A program made the position numbers and the translations under genes. DNA of 64,000 nucleotides. Source: Tenacibaculum sp. 190524A05c (lineage in GTDB: Bacteria; Bacteroidota; Bacteroidia; Flavobacteriales; Flavobacteriaceae). Of this stretch, positions 53,133-61,695 are shown one piece after another (within the stretch, counting starts at the first letter, position 1; each line of letters begins with the position of its first letter). Below the pieces are notes generated by a model. That model saw only the letters and a program-made list of their open reading frames with translations. It was not told where the DNA came from and did no database searches. The stretch lies in the NCBI RefSeq assembly GCF_964036595.1, contig NZ_OZ038523.1, forward strand, positions 3,230,501 through 3,294,500, read 5' to 3'.

Positions 53133-53768
53133 ATGAAAACATTTAAAATAACAATTTTAGTACTGAGTTTAACCATTTTGAGCTCATGTTTTGGAGACAA
53201 AAAATCAATAATAGGATCTGATTTAGGAGATACTTCCTTTGTGAATAAGAACTTTAAAGGAAATGCCATAAATTTTGCTGATGTGGAGGATGTTTGTGCT
53301 TTATTGAATCCAGAGAAAGTCGCAGGTTTATATAATGTTCCGGCATCTTATATAACAACTGTTGGAAAAGGAAAGTTTGTGCAGAATGATCAAGTGAAAA
53401 CATGCATGGTTCGTGTAAAACTAGACGATACAGATTGGAATTTTTTAACCGGAATGGTAACACTTTTTAAAGAAGTGAAAGCTAGTGAGGATCAAGGTGG
53501 GATTTCTGAAGCTGTTGGTCAAGGAGAGAATTGGGAAGAAGCATGGTCTTTAAAAAAATCAATGTCTAAAACAGGAAAATGGATTCCAAATGTGGGAAAA
53601 GCTGCGTTGTATACATCTGCAAAAAGAAAATTAGAAATAAAGTTTGAAGGGTATTCTTTAGAGATTGTAGCTCCTGGAGCTCCTTTTAATAAAGAAGAAA
53701 AAGCTAAGAATAGAGATTTTGAAAAGATCACCTTAGCTATGGCAAAAGATTTAGGATTTTTAAAATAA
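53133..53768 (+). CDS. Lipoprotein, unknown function
   Basis: A 211-residue lipoprotein: the signal peptide ends in I-L-S-S-C with Cys19 lipidated. The mature part begins with a linker, then D-V-E-D-V-C-A-L-L-N-P-E-K-V and a later C in K-T-C-M-V-R, a layout reminiscent of DUF3558-like lipoproteins in which a pair of Cys could form a disulfide; this is only a resemblance. It is 15 bases after the coiled-coil gene and 6 before the next, hence the same operon. Confidence 0.7.
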   Translation: MKTFKITILVLSLTILSSCFGDKKSIIGSDLGDTSFVNKNFKGNAINFADVEDVCALLNPEKVAGLYNVPASYITTVGKGKFVQNDQVKTCMVRVKLDDTDWNFLTGMVTLFKEVKASEDQGGISEAVGQGENWEEAWSLKKSMSKTGKWIPNVGKAALYTSAKRKLEIKFEGYSLEIVAPGAPFNKEEKAKNRDFEKITLAMAKDLGFLK

Positions 53769-53774
53769 TTGTAT

Positions 53775-54302
53775 ATGAGAAGTGATGGAAATATATTGAT
53801 TGTTTTATTAGTTTTTTTGATCTCAATTCAATTAAAGGCACAAGAAATTAATGGAGGTTTATTACTAAATAACAACAAAGAAATAATGCTAAGTCTAGAA
53901 TCCAAATCGGCAGTAGACTTATTTAAGCAATTTAAAGTGAATACTTATAAAATCGGATTCAATTTTAAAGCAGATGGATTAAAGAAGAATGAGGAAGGAG
54001 AGTTTGTTGTGTTTTTCGACTTTATGACTGTGGTGAAGAAAGACGGAAGAACTATAAGAAAAGTGAGAAGACATATTCCAATGCCTTATTTTCCTGGAGA
54101 AATGTTTTTACCTGCAGAAGCCTTTGATTTTATAGGTGTACTATCAGTAACATCATGGGATGATATGGAGAAAAGGACATTTGTTCCTCAACAAAAATCA
54201 GGGATTTTGAAATCAGGAAAATATGAAGTTCAATTGAGTGCAATACCTAGAGATGTGAAAGGTAAAATTGATCCAGTAACCTTTGGTTTTGTTGTGAAAT
54301 AA
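53775..54302 (+). CDS. Small secreted protein, unknown
   Basis: A 175-residue exported protein from the ATG at 53775 (M-R-S-D-G-N-I-L-I-V), with a hydrophobic signal (about 7-23, L-K-A-Q). The in-frame TTG two codons earlier is not needed. The mature part is beta-rich with F-F-D-F-M-T-V-V-K-K-D-G-R-T and no recognised motif. It is the last gene before a terminator and the CHAT protease, and close to the lipoprotein gene upstream. Confidence 0.7.
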   Translation: MRSDGNILIVLLVFLISIQLKAQEINGGLLLNNNKEIMLSLESKSAVDLFKQFKVNTYKIGFNFKADGLKKNEEGEFVVFFDFMTVVKKDGRTIRKVRRHIPMPYFPGEMFLPAEAFDFIGVLSVTSWDDMEKRTFVPQQKSGILKSGKYEVQLSAIPRDVKGKIDPVTFGFVVK

Positions 54303-54381
54303 TTTGCAAGGAATTATTCGTAGAGAAGATTTAGAATATCGAAAAGAAATCGAAAATAAGTTAATTGTTTGTATTTGAGTT

Positions 54382-54416
54382 AAAAGCAGCTTTTTTGATA
54401 AGCTGCTTTTTGTATT
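54382..54416 (+). terminator. Rho-independent terminator before the CHAT gene
   Basis: Eleven-base stem AAAAGCAGCTT / AAGCTGCTTTT (54382-54392 and 54400-54410), loop of seven, T-rich tail. It separates the LRR operon from the CHAT protease gene, which starts only 20 bases further on; a TATTTTTA -7-like box lies inside the tail. Confidence 0.88.
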
Positions 54417-54431
54417 TTTAGGAAGTTGTTC

Positions 54432-57239
54432 GTGAATTATAAAATTTTGAATTTGAAAACTTTACATCTCTTACTTGTATTACTAGTTGGTTTTTCAAAA
54501 AGTATCAATGCTTTTGAACAGAAACAGGAAGCTAAAGATACCATTGTGAATTATGCTAGGATGCTGCATAAGAAATCTGCTAATACGGAATTGATAACTT
54601 ACAGTGATAAAGTTTTAAAATCTGTGAAAATTCAATCGTCAGAAGATAGTTTGATGATTGCGAAACTATATTACTATACATCAAAAGCAAACTATGAGTT
54701 AGGAGAATATTTAGCAAGTATTAAAAGTTCAAATAATGGAATTCGATATACTACAAATTCTAATGAAGGAATAGAATATAAAGGGCGATTATATGCAGAT
54801 AGAGCTTGGCCCGAAAGCAAATTATTTCAATCTAAAAAATCAATAGAAAGTTTAAAAAAAGGAATTGATTTCTTAGCAAATCTTTCAACAATTAGTGATG
54901 CTGCTTTAGATTATACTGTAAATAGTTATGTGTTGTTATCTAGTGAGTTAGCTTATTTTGGGGATTTAAAGGAAGCACAATATTATTTGCGTTTAGCAGA
55001 AAAGTTATACTTAAAAAATAAAGAAGCACTCGATAAAATTAAAGTTGATGGAAATGGTAATTATCATCGATATGAAATAGTGTTACTATACAGAAAAGTT
55101 TATCTCTTGTACAAACTTGGGAAAACGAAAAAGGATAGTATAGAACTCGTAAATACTATTGAGAAATTAGAGATTGAAAAAAACTCGAAAAAATTCAATG
55201 TTAATGAACGAGTTTATTATTCCACAGCTTTAAATCATATTGGAGATTGGTATTTAAGTCATAAAGAAGATTCTTTGATCACTAAAGAAGATGTGAAAGC
55301 TGGAACTTATTATGTTGATAAATCACTCGATTTGATTTTGAATCAAAACTACCCAGGTAGTTATTTTGTTTTCAAGTTTAATAAATGTAAAGCGTTAACT
55401 AAAGGAGAAAAACTAAAAGAAGCAGATGATTTAATTACTCATTTATTAGATTCACTTCCTAAAACAAGTGGAATTAGGCCATTCTTTCTTGCTCAAAAAG
55501 GATTAATAAAAGCGAAGCAAAACTTAAAAGAGGAAGCTTTAAATACCTTTCAAAAAGTAATTGAAAAAGTGCATTCAGGAAAAGATAGTTTACTTCCAGA
55601 CTATAGTAATTTTAAACCTACTGCGGTTTTTACACATTCAAGATTACTAAGAAGAGTAGCAGAGAAAATAGAATTGTATTTCGGTGATGATCCTAATTTA
55701 AAAAGAAAGATTGCAAGACTCTATTATCTAGCTTTTGTTCAGTTTGAAAACAGTTATGGAAAAGGAAAGTTTAATAAGGAGGAAAACACAATGTTACGGA
55801 AGATTTTATTAGGCTTTTTAAAGTCCAATAAAAAAGAGATAATGACTAAAAATGTTACGATAGAAAATGTTATGAGTCGTGTTGAAAGTATTGTTAATAA
55901 ACGGGCGTGGCAAGAGTTCAATCAAAATAGATATACAAATTCACTCACCAAATTAGATTCAGTTACAAGAAGAGAATTAGACTTAAAAACAGCCTTGGTT
56001 ATTGCAAAAAAAGGAGACAAAACACAGCAATTAGATTCAGTGCAAGACTTAATAAAAAAGCATAATGATTATGTAGGAAAGGCATTTCCTAATTTACAAT
56101 TACTAAAAGATAAAAAGTTTAATATTCTTGAATTGCAGAAGAAGCTTTCCAAAAGTGAATTAGTTTTAAAGTATTTAATTCTCGAAAATTATTTGGTCAT
56201 TGTTTCAATAACAAGTTCGTCTGTAAAATGGCAATTGAAAAATTGGACTCAAAAAGAACGAGATGTCTTAGAGCAAGTGGTAACAGATAATTTGAATCAA
56301 AATTATAATGAAGAGGTCGTAGGCCTTTTGAGTGAACATTTACTTCCCGATATCAGTTCAAGTAAAGAAAAGTTAATCATAAATCCAGATGGTGAATTAT
56401 ATAAACTTCCTTTTGAAATTTTAAGAAAAAACAATTCTTATCTCATTGAAAAGTATAACATCAGTTATACTTCTAATTTAGGATTTATTAAAACTAATTC
56501 CTATTCAGATAAAGAAAAGCAAGAAGTTTACGTGTACGCACCAACATACGAATCTGAAGAAAAGAGATTATTAGCAACTAGAGCTGGTTTTTCGGCTTTG
56601 GATGGAGCCAAAAAGGAAGCTGAAATGGTCTCAAGTTTGTTCTCATCAAAAACCTATTTAGGAGATGAAGTAACCAAAGATGTTTTTTTAGAATCTTCGC
56701 CAAAAGCATCGATGCTACATTTGGCAATGCATGCTGAAATGAATGCAGAAGAACCAGGCTTAAGTAGGTTAGTTTTCGATGAAAAAGGAAACTACTCAAA
56801 TAATGTATATTTAGAAGAACTGTATGCGTTAAATCTAAAAGCAGATTTAGCTGTTTTAAGCGCATGTAATACTGGTTTAGGTAAAGAGAATGCAGGAAGG
56901 AGTTTAGAGTCTTTTGAGAGAGCATTTACGTTTGCAGGAGTTTCTTCAACCGTTGCCAGCTTGTGGGAAGTGCCAGATGTGGCTACTAGTGAAATAATGA
57001 AAAGTTTTTATCAAGAACTTAAAAAGGGAATTTCCAAATCAAAAGCCTTACAAAGAGCGAAAGAGAGTTACATCCTAAAAAATAAAGAAACAAAACTGTC
57101 AAACCCTTATTACTGGGCAGGTTTTGTGGTTTATGGAGATGATGCTCCAGTGATGGAAAGTTCATCTCAATGGATGATTTGGTTGGTTTTAGTCTTGTTA
57201 CTTGGAAGTGTTTTTGCGTTAAAGAGAAACCGAAATTAA
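54432..57239 (+). CDS. Membrane-anchored TPR-CHAT caspase-like protease
   Basis: A 935-residue protein. N-terminal signal (about 1-28), a long array of TPR-like helices (about 35-480), a linker, then a CHAT domain (about 640-895), a caspase/separase-related peptidase. The catalytic dyad is visible as His767 (M-L-H-L-A-M-H-A-E) and Cys812 (V-L-S-A-C-N-T-G-L-G). A C-terminal transmembrane helix (about 915-931) ends in K-R-N-R-N. The start is GTG at 54432; a TTG at 54426 is possible and no ATG fits. With the signal peptide the TPRs and CHAT domain would be periplasmic. It ends the sigma-factor-linked locus. In other bacteria CHAT proteases act in immunity or regulated cleavage. Confidence 0.88.
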   Translation: MNYKILNLKTLHLLLVLLVGFSKSINAFEQKQEAKDTIVNYARMLHKKSANTELITYSDKVLKSVKIQSSEDSLMIAKLYYYTSKANYELGEYLASIKSSNNGIRYTTNSNEGIEYKGRLYADRAWPESKLFQSKKSIESLKKGIDFLANLSTISDAALDYTVNSYVLLSSELAYFGDLKEAQYYLRLAEKLYLKNKEALDKIKVDGNGNYHRYEIVLLYRKVYLLYKLGKTKKDSIELVNTIEKLEIEKNSKKFNVNERVYYSTALNHIGDWYLSHKEDSLITKEDVKAGTYYVDKSLDLILNQNYPGSYFVFKFNKCKALTKGEKLKEADDLITHLLDSLPKTSGIRPFFLAQKGLIKAKQNLKEEALNTFQKVIEKVHSGKDSLLPDYSNFKPTAVFTHSRLLRRVAEKIELYFGDDPNLKRKIARLYYLAFVQFENSYGKGKFNKEENTMLRKILLGFLKSNKKEIMTKNVTIENVMSRVESIVNKRAWQEFNQNRYTNSLTKLDSVTRRELDLKTALVIAKKGDKTQQLDSVQDLIKKHNDYVGKAFPNLQLLKDKKFNILELQKKLSKSELVLKYLILENYLVIVSITSSSVKWQLKNWTQKERDVLEQVVTDNLNQNYNEEVVGLLSEHLLPDISSSKEKLIINPDGELYKLPFEILRKNNSYLIEKYNISYTSNLGFIKTNSYSDKEKQEVYVYAPTYESEEKRLLATRAGFSALDGAKKEAEMVSSLFSSKTYLGDEVTKDVFLESSPKASMLHLAMHAEMNAEEPGLSRLVFDEKGNYSNNVYLEELYALNLKADLAVLSACNTGLGKENAGRSLESFERAFTFAGVSSTVASLWEVPDVATSEIMKSFYQELKKGISKSKALQRAKESYILKNKETKLSNPYYWAGFVVYGDDAPVMESSSQWMIWLVLVLLLGSVFALKRNRN

Positions 57240-57272
57240 TTGAATTATATTTACATCTAAAGTTATTTTATC

Positions 57273-57842
57273 TTGGATACGCTTTTCAATCACATTAAAA
57301 GTTATGTTTCTATATCTGACAATGAATTATCAGAATTAAAACATTGTATGAAGGAAGAAACCTACCAGAAAAATGATCATTTACTTAAAGCTAATGATTA
57401 TGCTAAACAAGTGCATTTTATTATAGAAGGATGTGTGAGAACCTACATTATTGACTATAACGGAAATGAACATAATATATCATTTTCTAAAGAAGATTGG
57501 TGGTTTGGTGATTTGAATAGTTTTATTAGAAATAAACCAGCCTCTTTTAATATTCAAGCTTTAGAATCATTAAAGGTGTTGTCATTAAATAAAGACAAGT
57601 GGGATTATTTATTAAATGAAATTCCAAATTTTGTTGTTTATACAAGGTCGTTATTTAGAAATACAATGTTTGCACATGAAGAACGAATATTACAGAATTT
57701 GTCTTTTACAGCAGAACAGCGATATAAATATTTCATCAAAAAATACCCAGAATTGCTTCAAAGAATTTCTCAAAAACAAATTGCTCGATATTTAGGTGTA
57801 ACACCAGAGTTTCTGAGTTTACTCCGTAAGAAAATTTCTTAA
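57273..57842 (+). CDS. Crp/Fnr-family transcription regulator
   Basis: A 189-residue regulator with an N-terminal cyclic-nucleotide-binding-like domain (about 25-115; F-I-I-E-G-C-V-R-T-Y) and a C-terminal winged helix (about 145-189; Q-K-Q-I-A-R-Y-L-G-V-T-P-E-F-L-S-L-L-R). The start is a TTG (57273), giving the usual family N-terminus (D-T-L-F-N-H-I-K); the first ATG is 25 codons in and would cut the domain. The effector is unknown; conserved cAMP-contact residues are not evident. It is upstream of, and probably controls, the next two genes. Confidence 0.9.
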   Translation: MDTLFNHIKSYVSISDNELSELKHCMKEETYQKNDHLLKANDYAKQVHFIIEGCVRTYIIDYNGNEHNISFSKEDWWFGDLNSFIRNKPASFNIQALESLKVLSLNKDKWDYLLNEIPNFVVYTRSLFRNTMFAHEERILQNLSFTAEQRYKYFIKKYPELLQRISQKQIARYLGVTPEFLSLLRKKIS

Positions 57843-57901
57843 TCTACATTAATCTTTTAGCGGTTTTTACAATCGAACTTTGCAAGTAATAGTAAAGATG
57901 T

Positions 57902-58492
57902 ATGATTGTAAAAAGCTTATTTAGACTGCAGCTATTTATTCTATTCTTTCTTACCTCTTTTAATTTTTTAAGTAAAAGTTTAAAAGTGAATGAAATGGAT
58001 AATCTAACACTCAAAAACCTTCCAGAACGAGAAGGTGAAAGACCAAAAACTACAAATACAAACCCACATACTCAATTGGATCAGCAGCCCGTAAATATTC
58101 AATATGTGGAGCAATTAAAAGATTGGGCATTTAATCTTGGGAATATAGAAAAAAGAGCAAGCCTAATTTCTGTTCCTGGTGCTGAAGCAATGTTTATGGA
58201 GCAAGAACATGTTTGTGAGAAATGCAATGCTTTTATGATAGGTAATGAATTTGCTCATTTTCATCCTCATCCTGATTATAGTATGCACTTAGGATTAACT
58301 CAAAAGGATGCAACTGTTTTTATTTCAAAAGGTTGGGGAGAATGGCATCCACTTATTAAAAAAGGATTTCTTCCGCCAAATATAATTATGCTGTATGCAC
58401 CAAGAAATGAATCTGAATTAGAAGTCTCAAAACTAATTCTTAAAAGGTCGTATGATTATGCGAAAGGGAATTTAACAGAAACCAATAATTAA
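57902..58492 (+). CDS. DUF5519-like exported protein
   Basis: A 196-residue protein with an N-terminal signal or anchor (about 5-25). The central part holds C-E-K-C followed by H-F-H-P-H-P-D-Y-S-M-H-L-G-L and K-G-W-G-E-W-H-P-L, the pattern I associate with the DUF5519 ('luciferase-like') family, whose activity is not established. The His/Cys cluster suggests a metal site. It is 11 bases upstream of the solute-binding protein gene, so both are probably one transcript. Confidence 0.75.
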   Translation: MIVKSLFRLQLFILFFLTSFNFLSKSLKVNEMDNLTLKNLPEREGERPKTTNTNPHTQLDQQPVNIQYVEQLKDWAFNLGNIEKRASLISVPGAEAMFMEQEHVCEKCNAFMIGNEFAHFHPHPDYSMHLGLTQKDATVFISKGWGEWHPLIKKGFLPPNIIMLYAPRNESELEVSKLILKRSYDYAKGNLTETNN

Positions 58493-58503
58493 AACTCACA
58501 CAA

Positions 58504-59616
58504 ATGAAATATTCTAATACCGTAATAAACATTACATTATTCTTGTTGATGAACCTGAATATGTTTTCACAAAAAGTCAAAGGTTCTGCATATGTTGAAA
58601 TTGAATCAAAAACATTAGAACAGTTATACGAAGAAGCAATCAAAGAAGGAGGTGAGTTCGTTTTAAGGGCTGGAGGAGATAAAAGTGATCAAATAGATTA
58701 TTATTTGGATATGTTCAAGAAGCGCTTCCCAAGATTAAAGGTAACACATTCTGTAGATGTAAGTATTAACCATGCTCCTAGATATGATAATGCAAGAGCA
58801 GCAGGAGGAAAACAGAATATTCCCGATGTTATTCAATTTCAAACTTTACATCGTTTTACATATTATACTGAACAAGGGTTTTTAGATTTCTATAAACCAA
58901 AAAATTGGGATAAAGTATTCCCAGACTATAAAGATCCTCATGGACATTGGACTGGTTTGTATGGTGTAACATTTTCAAACTACGTAAATACAGATGTAAT
59001 TCCTAAAGATAAGATTCCAAGAGATGCCTTAGATTATCTAGATCCTGCGTTGAAAGGAAAAGTTATTTTAACTTATCCTCATGATGATGATGCTGTCCTA
59101 TATCAATTCTGGAATCTGAAGGAAATGTATGGGTGGGAATATTTACAAAAGCTTGTGGATACGAAACCTGTTTGGGTTCGCGGTACCGCGATGCCATATG
59201 TTGCGATAAATAAAGGATGGTACGGAGCTAGTTTTACAACATTTTGGGCTTTTGAACCAATACCAGGAATGAATACTAAGTTTCAATTTCCTAAAAAAGA
59301 TTACTTTTTAACTTGGTTTCAAGCAGCAGGTATTCCTAAAGAAGCTAAACATAAGGCTGCGGCTAAATTATATTTAAATTGGATGTTATCTGAAGAATTT
59401 CAAGGAAAATGGTTACAATTTCCAGTGAGAAGAGACGTAGAAGCTCCAGCTGGTTATAAAAATGTACATAATCATAATACATCACCAGCAGATTTTCATA
59501 GATGGTTGTTAAAAAGAGATATTGTAGAAAGATTTAGAATGCAGATGCTTCACCTTATAGGCCCGGTCAAGGGACCAACACCTATTGATATTGATTACAA
59601 CATAAAACCAGAATAA
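58504..59616 (+). CDS. ABC-type solute-binding protein (family 1)
   Basis: A 370-residue exported protein with signal peptide (about 1-22, N-M-F-S-Q) and the two-lobe fold of bacterial extracellular solute-binding proteins of the iron/polyamine type (E-E-A-I-K-E-G-G-E-F-V-L-R-A-G-G, D-V-I-Q-F-Q-T, W-M-L-S-E-E-F-Q-G-K). No permease or ATPase gene is adjacent, so it is an orphan binding protein; the substrate is unknown. It is followed by a strong terminator. Confidence 0.88.
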   Translation: MKYSNTVINITLFLLMNLNMFSQKVKGSAYVEIESKTLEQLYEEAIKEGGEFVLRAGGDKSDQIDYYLDMFKKRFPRLKVTHSVDVSINHAPRYDNARAAGGKQNIPDVIQFQTLHRFTYYTEQGFLDFYKPKNWDKVFPDYKDPHGHWTGLYGVTFSNYVNTDVIPKDKIPRDALDYLDPALKGKVILTYPHDDDAVLYQFWNLKEMYGWEYLQKLVDTKPVWVRGTAMPYVAINKGWYGASFTTFWAFEPIPGMNTKFQFPKKDYFLTWFQAAGIPKEAKHKAAAKLYLNWMLSEEFQGKWLQFPVRRDVEAPAGYKNVHNHNTSPADFHRWLLKRDIVERFRMQMLHLIGPVKGPTPIDIDYNIKPE

Positions 59617-59656
59617 AACAAAAAAGGAGTTTTATTAAAAGCTCCTTTTTTGTTTT
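59615..59656. terminator. Bidirectional terminator
   Basis: Fifteen-base perfect stem AAAACAAAAAAGGAG / CTCCTTTTTTGTTTT (59615-59629 and 59642-59656), between the solute-binding protein gene and the convergent RidA-family gene. Confidence 0.95.
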
Positions 59657-59665
59657 GAATAGTAT

Positions 59666-60127
59666 TTATTCATTTTTTAAAGTAAACGTTGCAGTTAGTC
59701 CAACACTAAAATTTCTTGGTAGCTTTTCTACTCCGAATATTGCTCTTGAATGTGTGCCTTTTTCCTCTAATACATTTACAAATAATTCAGATGCACCATT
59801 TACAACAATTGGTGAATCATCCCAATCTTTTCCAGATTGAAAATAAGCGTCAATATGATTTAGACCTAGAATGTTCTCAAATCCGATTTTCGAATCAATT
59901 TGAGCCAAAACATTAAGAGCACAAAGTTCCATTGCCTTGAATCCTTGATCTGTTGTAATTTCTTCTCCTAATCGTCCTTGATATTTATATTCTTCATTTA
60001 AAATAGGAAATTGAATAGCAACATAAGCAATATCTTTTCTAGTGTTTACAGAAAGATAGCTTCCACCTGGTGAGGAAACATTAGGTAATTTTAATCCAAG
60101 TTTATCTAGATTTAATTTGGGGTTCAT
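59666..60127 (-). CDS. RidA/YjgF/UK114-family protein
   Basis: A 153-residue protein of the RidA family, whose type members deaminate reactive enamine/imine intermediates of PLP enzymes. The C-terminal motif H-S-R-A-I-F-G-V-E-K-L-P-R-N-F-S-V-G corresponds to the conserved R-x-x-x-G-V-x-x-L-P segment; Arg130 is in place of the usual catalytic Arg region. It is longer than the standard 125-130 residues at its N-terminus and belongs to the YjgF-like subgroup, where activity may differ. It is a single gene. Confidence 0.88.
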   Translation of the reverse strand: MNPKLNLDKLGLKLPNVSSPGGSYLSVNTRKDIAYVAIQFPILNEEYKYQGRLGEEITTDQGFKAMELCALNVLAQIDSKIGFENILGLNHIDAYFQSGKDWDDSPIVVNGASELFVNVLEEKGTHSRAIFGVEKLPRNFSVGLTATFTLKNE

Positions 60128-60268
60128 TGATTTGCTTTTAGTGTTGGTTAAATATACTTGATATCTAATTTGAAGTTTACAGTAAATTCAATTTTAACTT
60201 TTTATAGAATTTAAGCATAATCAAATTGTTTGTTTATATCAAGCAAGATACTTCTGTTGAGGTAAGTT

Positions 60269-61669
60269 TTAATTATTGATTTTATTCAGATATTCCAATG
60301 CGATTTGTAACGTAGAATCGTTGTTGTTTTGAAAGTCATTAAGCGTTAGTGCTGTTTCAATATCAGGTTGAATTCCAACTCCAACAAATACTTTACCGCT
60401 AGGATAAGTATCTTCCTTTGTACAAACTCTGGCAATTCCTCCTCCAGGTAAATCAAAAACTATTGGTTGTCCGGTACTTCCATTTGAAGCTTGTCCTATT
60501 TTTATCATATGTTTTTGATTGTCAGCGGAGATAAGGAAATCTTCAGCAGCAGATGCTGTCTTATTTCCAATTAAAATGGCAGTAGGAATTATAATTCTTT
60601 CTTTTTTAGAGAGTTCTATTTTATAAGGATTATAAGGGAATGAGTAGTAATAGTTATCATTTAATGATAGTAATGCTTGCTTGTTTTTTTGTTTGCGTTT
60701 TTCAGAAACATTTATAGTGTCTTTAGGTTTTGTCCATCTGCCCCAAGCTTTATATGCTGGTATATGTAATCTACTTCTTGAAGTTGATTTCAGAAGTATA
60801 TCGTCTTTTGTGAAATATTGTAAGATTTGCCATCCGACGTTAGAGCTCCCTCCATTATTAGATCGTAAATCAATTATTAGTTTTTCAGCCTTTCTAATTT
60901 CAGGTAATTTTTCGAGAAACATTGAGATGATTTTAGGGTCAGAAAAACCATTAAGGGCCAAGTATGCTATGTTATTTTCTTTCCATTTGAATTCCAATAA
61001 TTTTTCTTGTTTATATGGTGGATAAATCTTTTTGTCGGTTAATTCCTGGTGAGTTACTTTAAGGTTAAAAATTTGTCCATTTGGTTTTTTAAGTTCAAGA
61101 TTGTATTTAGTTCCTTTTGGAGAACTCAATAGTCTCGATATCATCTTATTTTCAAGAACATAATTTGTTGAAGATGCAATGTAAGGTTTAACATATTTGT
61201 TTGCATATTCAATTGTTGGTATGCCGTTAACTTTGATTATTTCTGTTCCAATAGGAATTTCATTTTTTTTGTTTTCGGTAATACCTGTTACTATTGCTTT
61301 TCCTTCAATATTAGTTAGTTGGATATAATAATCACCAAAGGCCGTGTTATAAATTAATTTTCTTAAAGATTTTGATAGATGAATGCTTGTATGTCCATCT
61401 TTTAACGTTGCGCAAAACTTTCTTAGGAGGCGATAATACTCATAGTCATTTTGTGTTTCTTGAACTTTATTGATATATTCTTTATAATCATTATTCCACT
61501 TTTCTTTATCAACTTTATTTAAATATATGAAGTTGTAGTTTACTTCTTGCCAGAATTTTGAGAGTCCATAAATTTTGTCTTCTTTAGAAAGAGTATTAGG
61601 TAGGTTAACTTGTGAAAAAATATTTCCACAAACTAGTAATAGTATAAACGTAATATGTGCTTTTGTCAT
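60269..61669 (-). CDS. S41-family (C-terminal processing-like) peptidase
   Basis: Secreted serine protease, 466 residues, with signal peptide (1-19, N-I-F-S-Q). A helical N-terminal domain (25-95; F-W-Q-E-V-N-Y-N-F) leads to a PDZ-like domain (about 115-200) and the S41 tail-specific protease fold (about 230-460). It carries I-I-D-L-R-S-N-N-G-G (265-274) and the catalytic Ser373 in N-K-T-A-S-A-A-E-D-F, with the N-G-S-T-G-Q-P and P-D-I-E-T features of the family. It is the leftmost gene of a minus-strand run of exported proteins (60269-64000). Confidence 0.9.
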   Translation of the reverse strand: MTKAHITFILLLVCGNIFSQVNLPNTLSKEDKIYGLSKFWQEVNYNFIYLNKVDKEKWNNDYKEYINKVQETQNDYEYYRLLRKFCATLKDGHTSIHLSKSLRKLIYNTAFGDYYIQLTNIEGKAIVTGITENKKNEIPIGTEIIKVNGIPTIEYANKYVKPYIASSTNYVLENKMISRLLSSPKGTKYNLELKKPNGQIFNLKVTHQELTDKKIYPPYKQEKLLEFKWKENNIAYLALNGFSDPKIISMFLEKLPEIRKAEKLIIDLRSNNGGSSNVGWQILQYFTKDDILLKSTSRSRLHIPAYKAWGRWTKPKDTINVSEKRKQKNKQALLSLNDNYYYSFPYNPYKIELSKKERIIIPTAILIGNKTASAAEDFLISADNQKHMIKIGQASNGSTGQPIVFDLPGGGIARVCTKEDTYPSGKVFVGVGIQPDIETALTLNDFQNNNDSTLQIALEYLNKINN

Positions 61670-61695
61670 AATTTAAGATTATAGATAGAGTAATG

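Noticed and set aside
53769..53774. TTG start two codons before the small secreted protein ATG
   Set aside because: An ATG is available and gives a normal signal peptide.
57902..58492. Calling the DUF5519-like protein a luciferase
   Set aside because: The family name is historical; no luciferase catalytic features can be seen.
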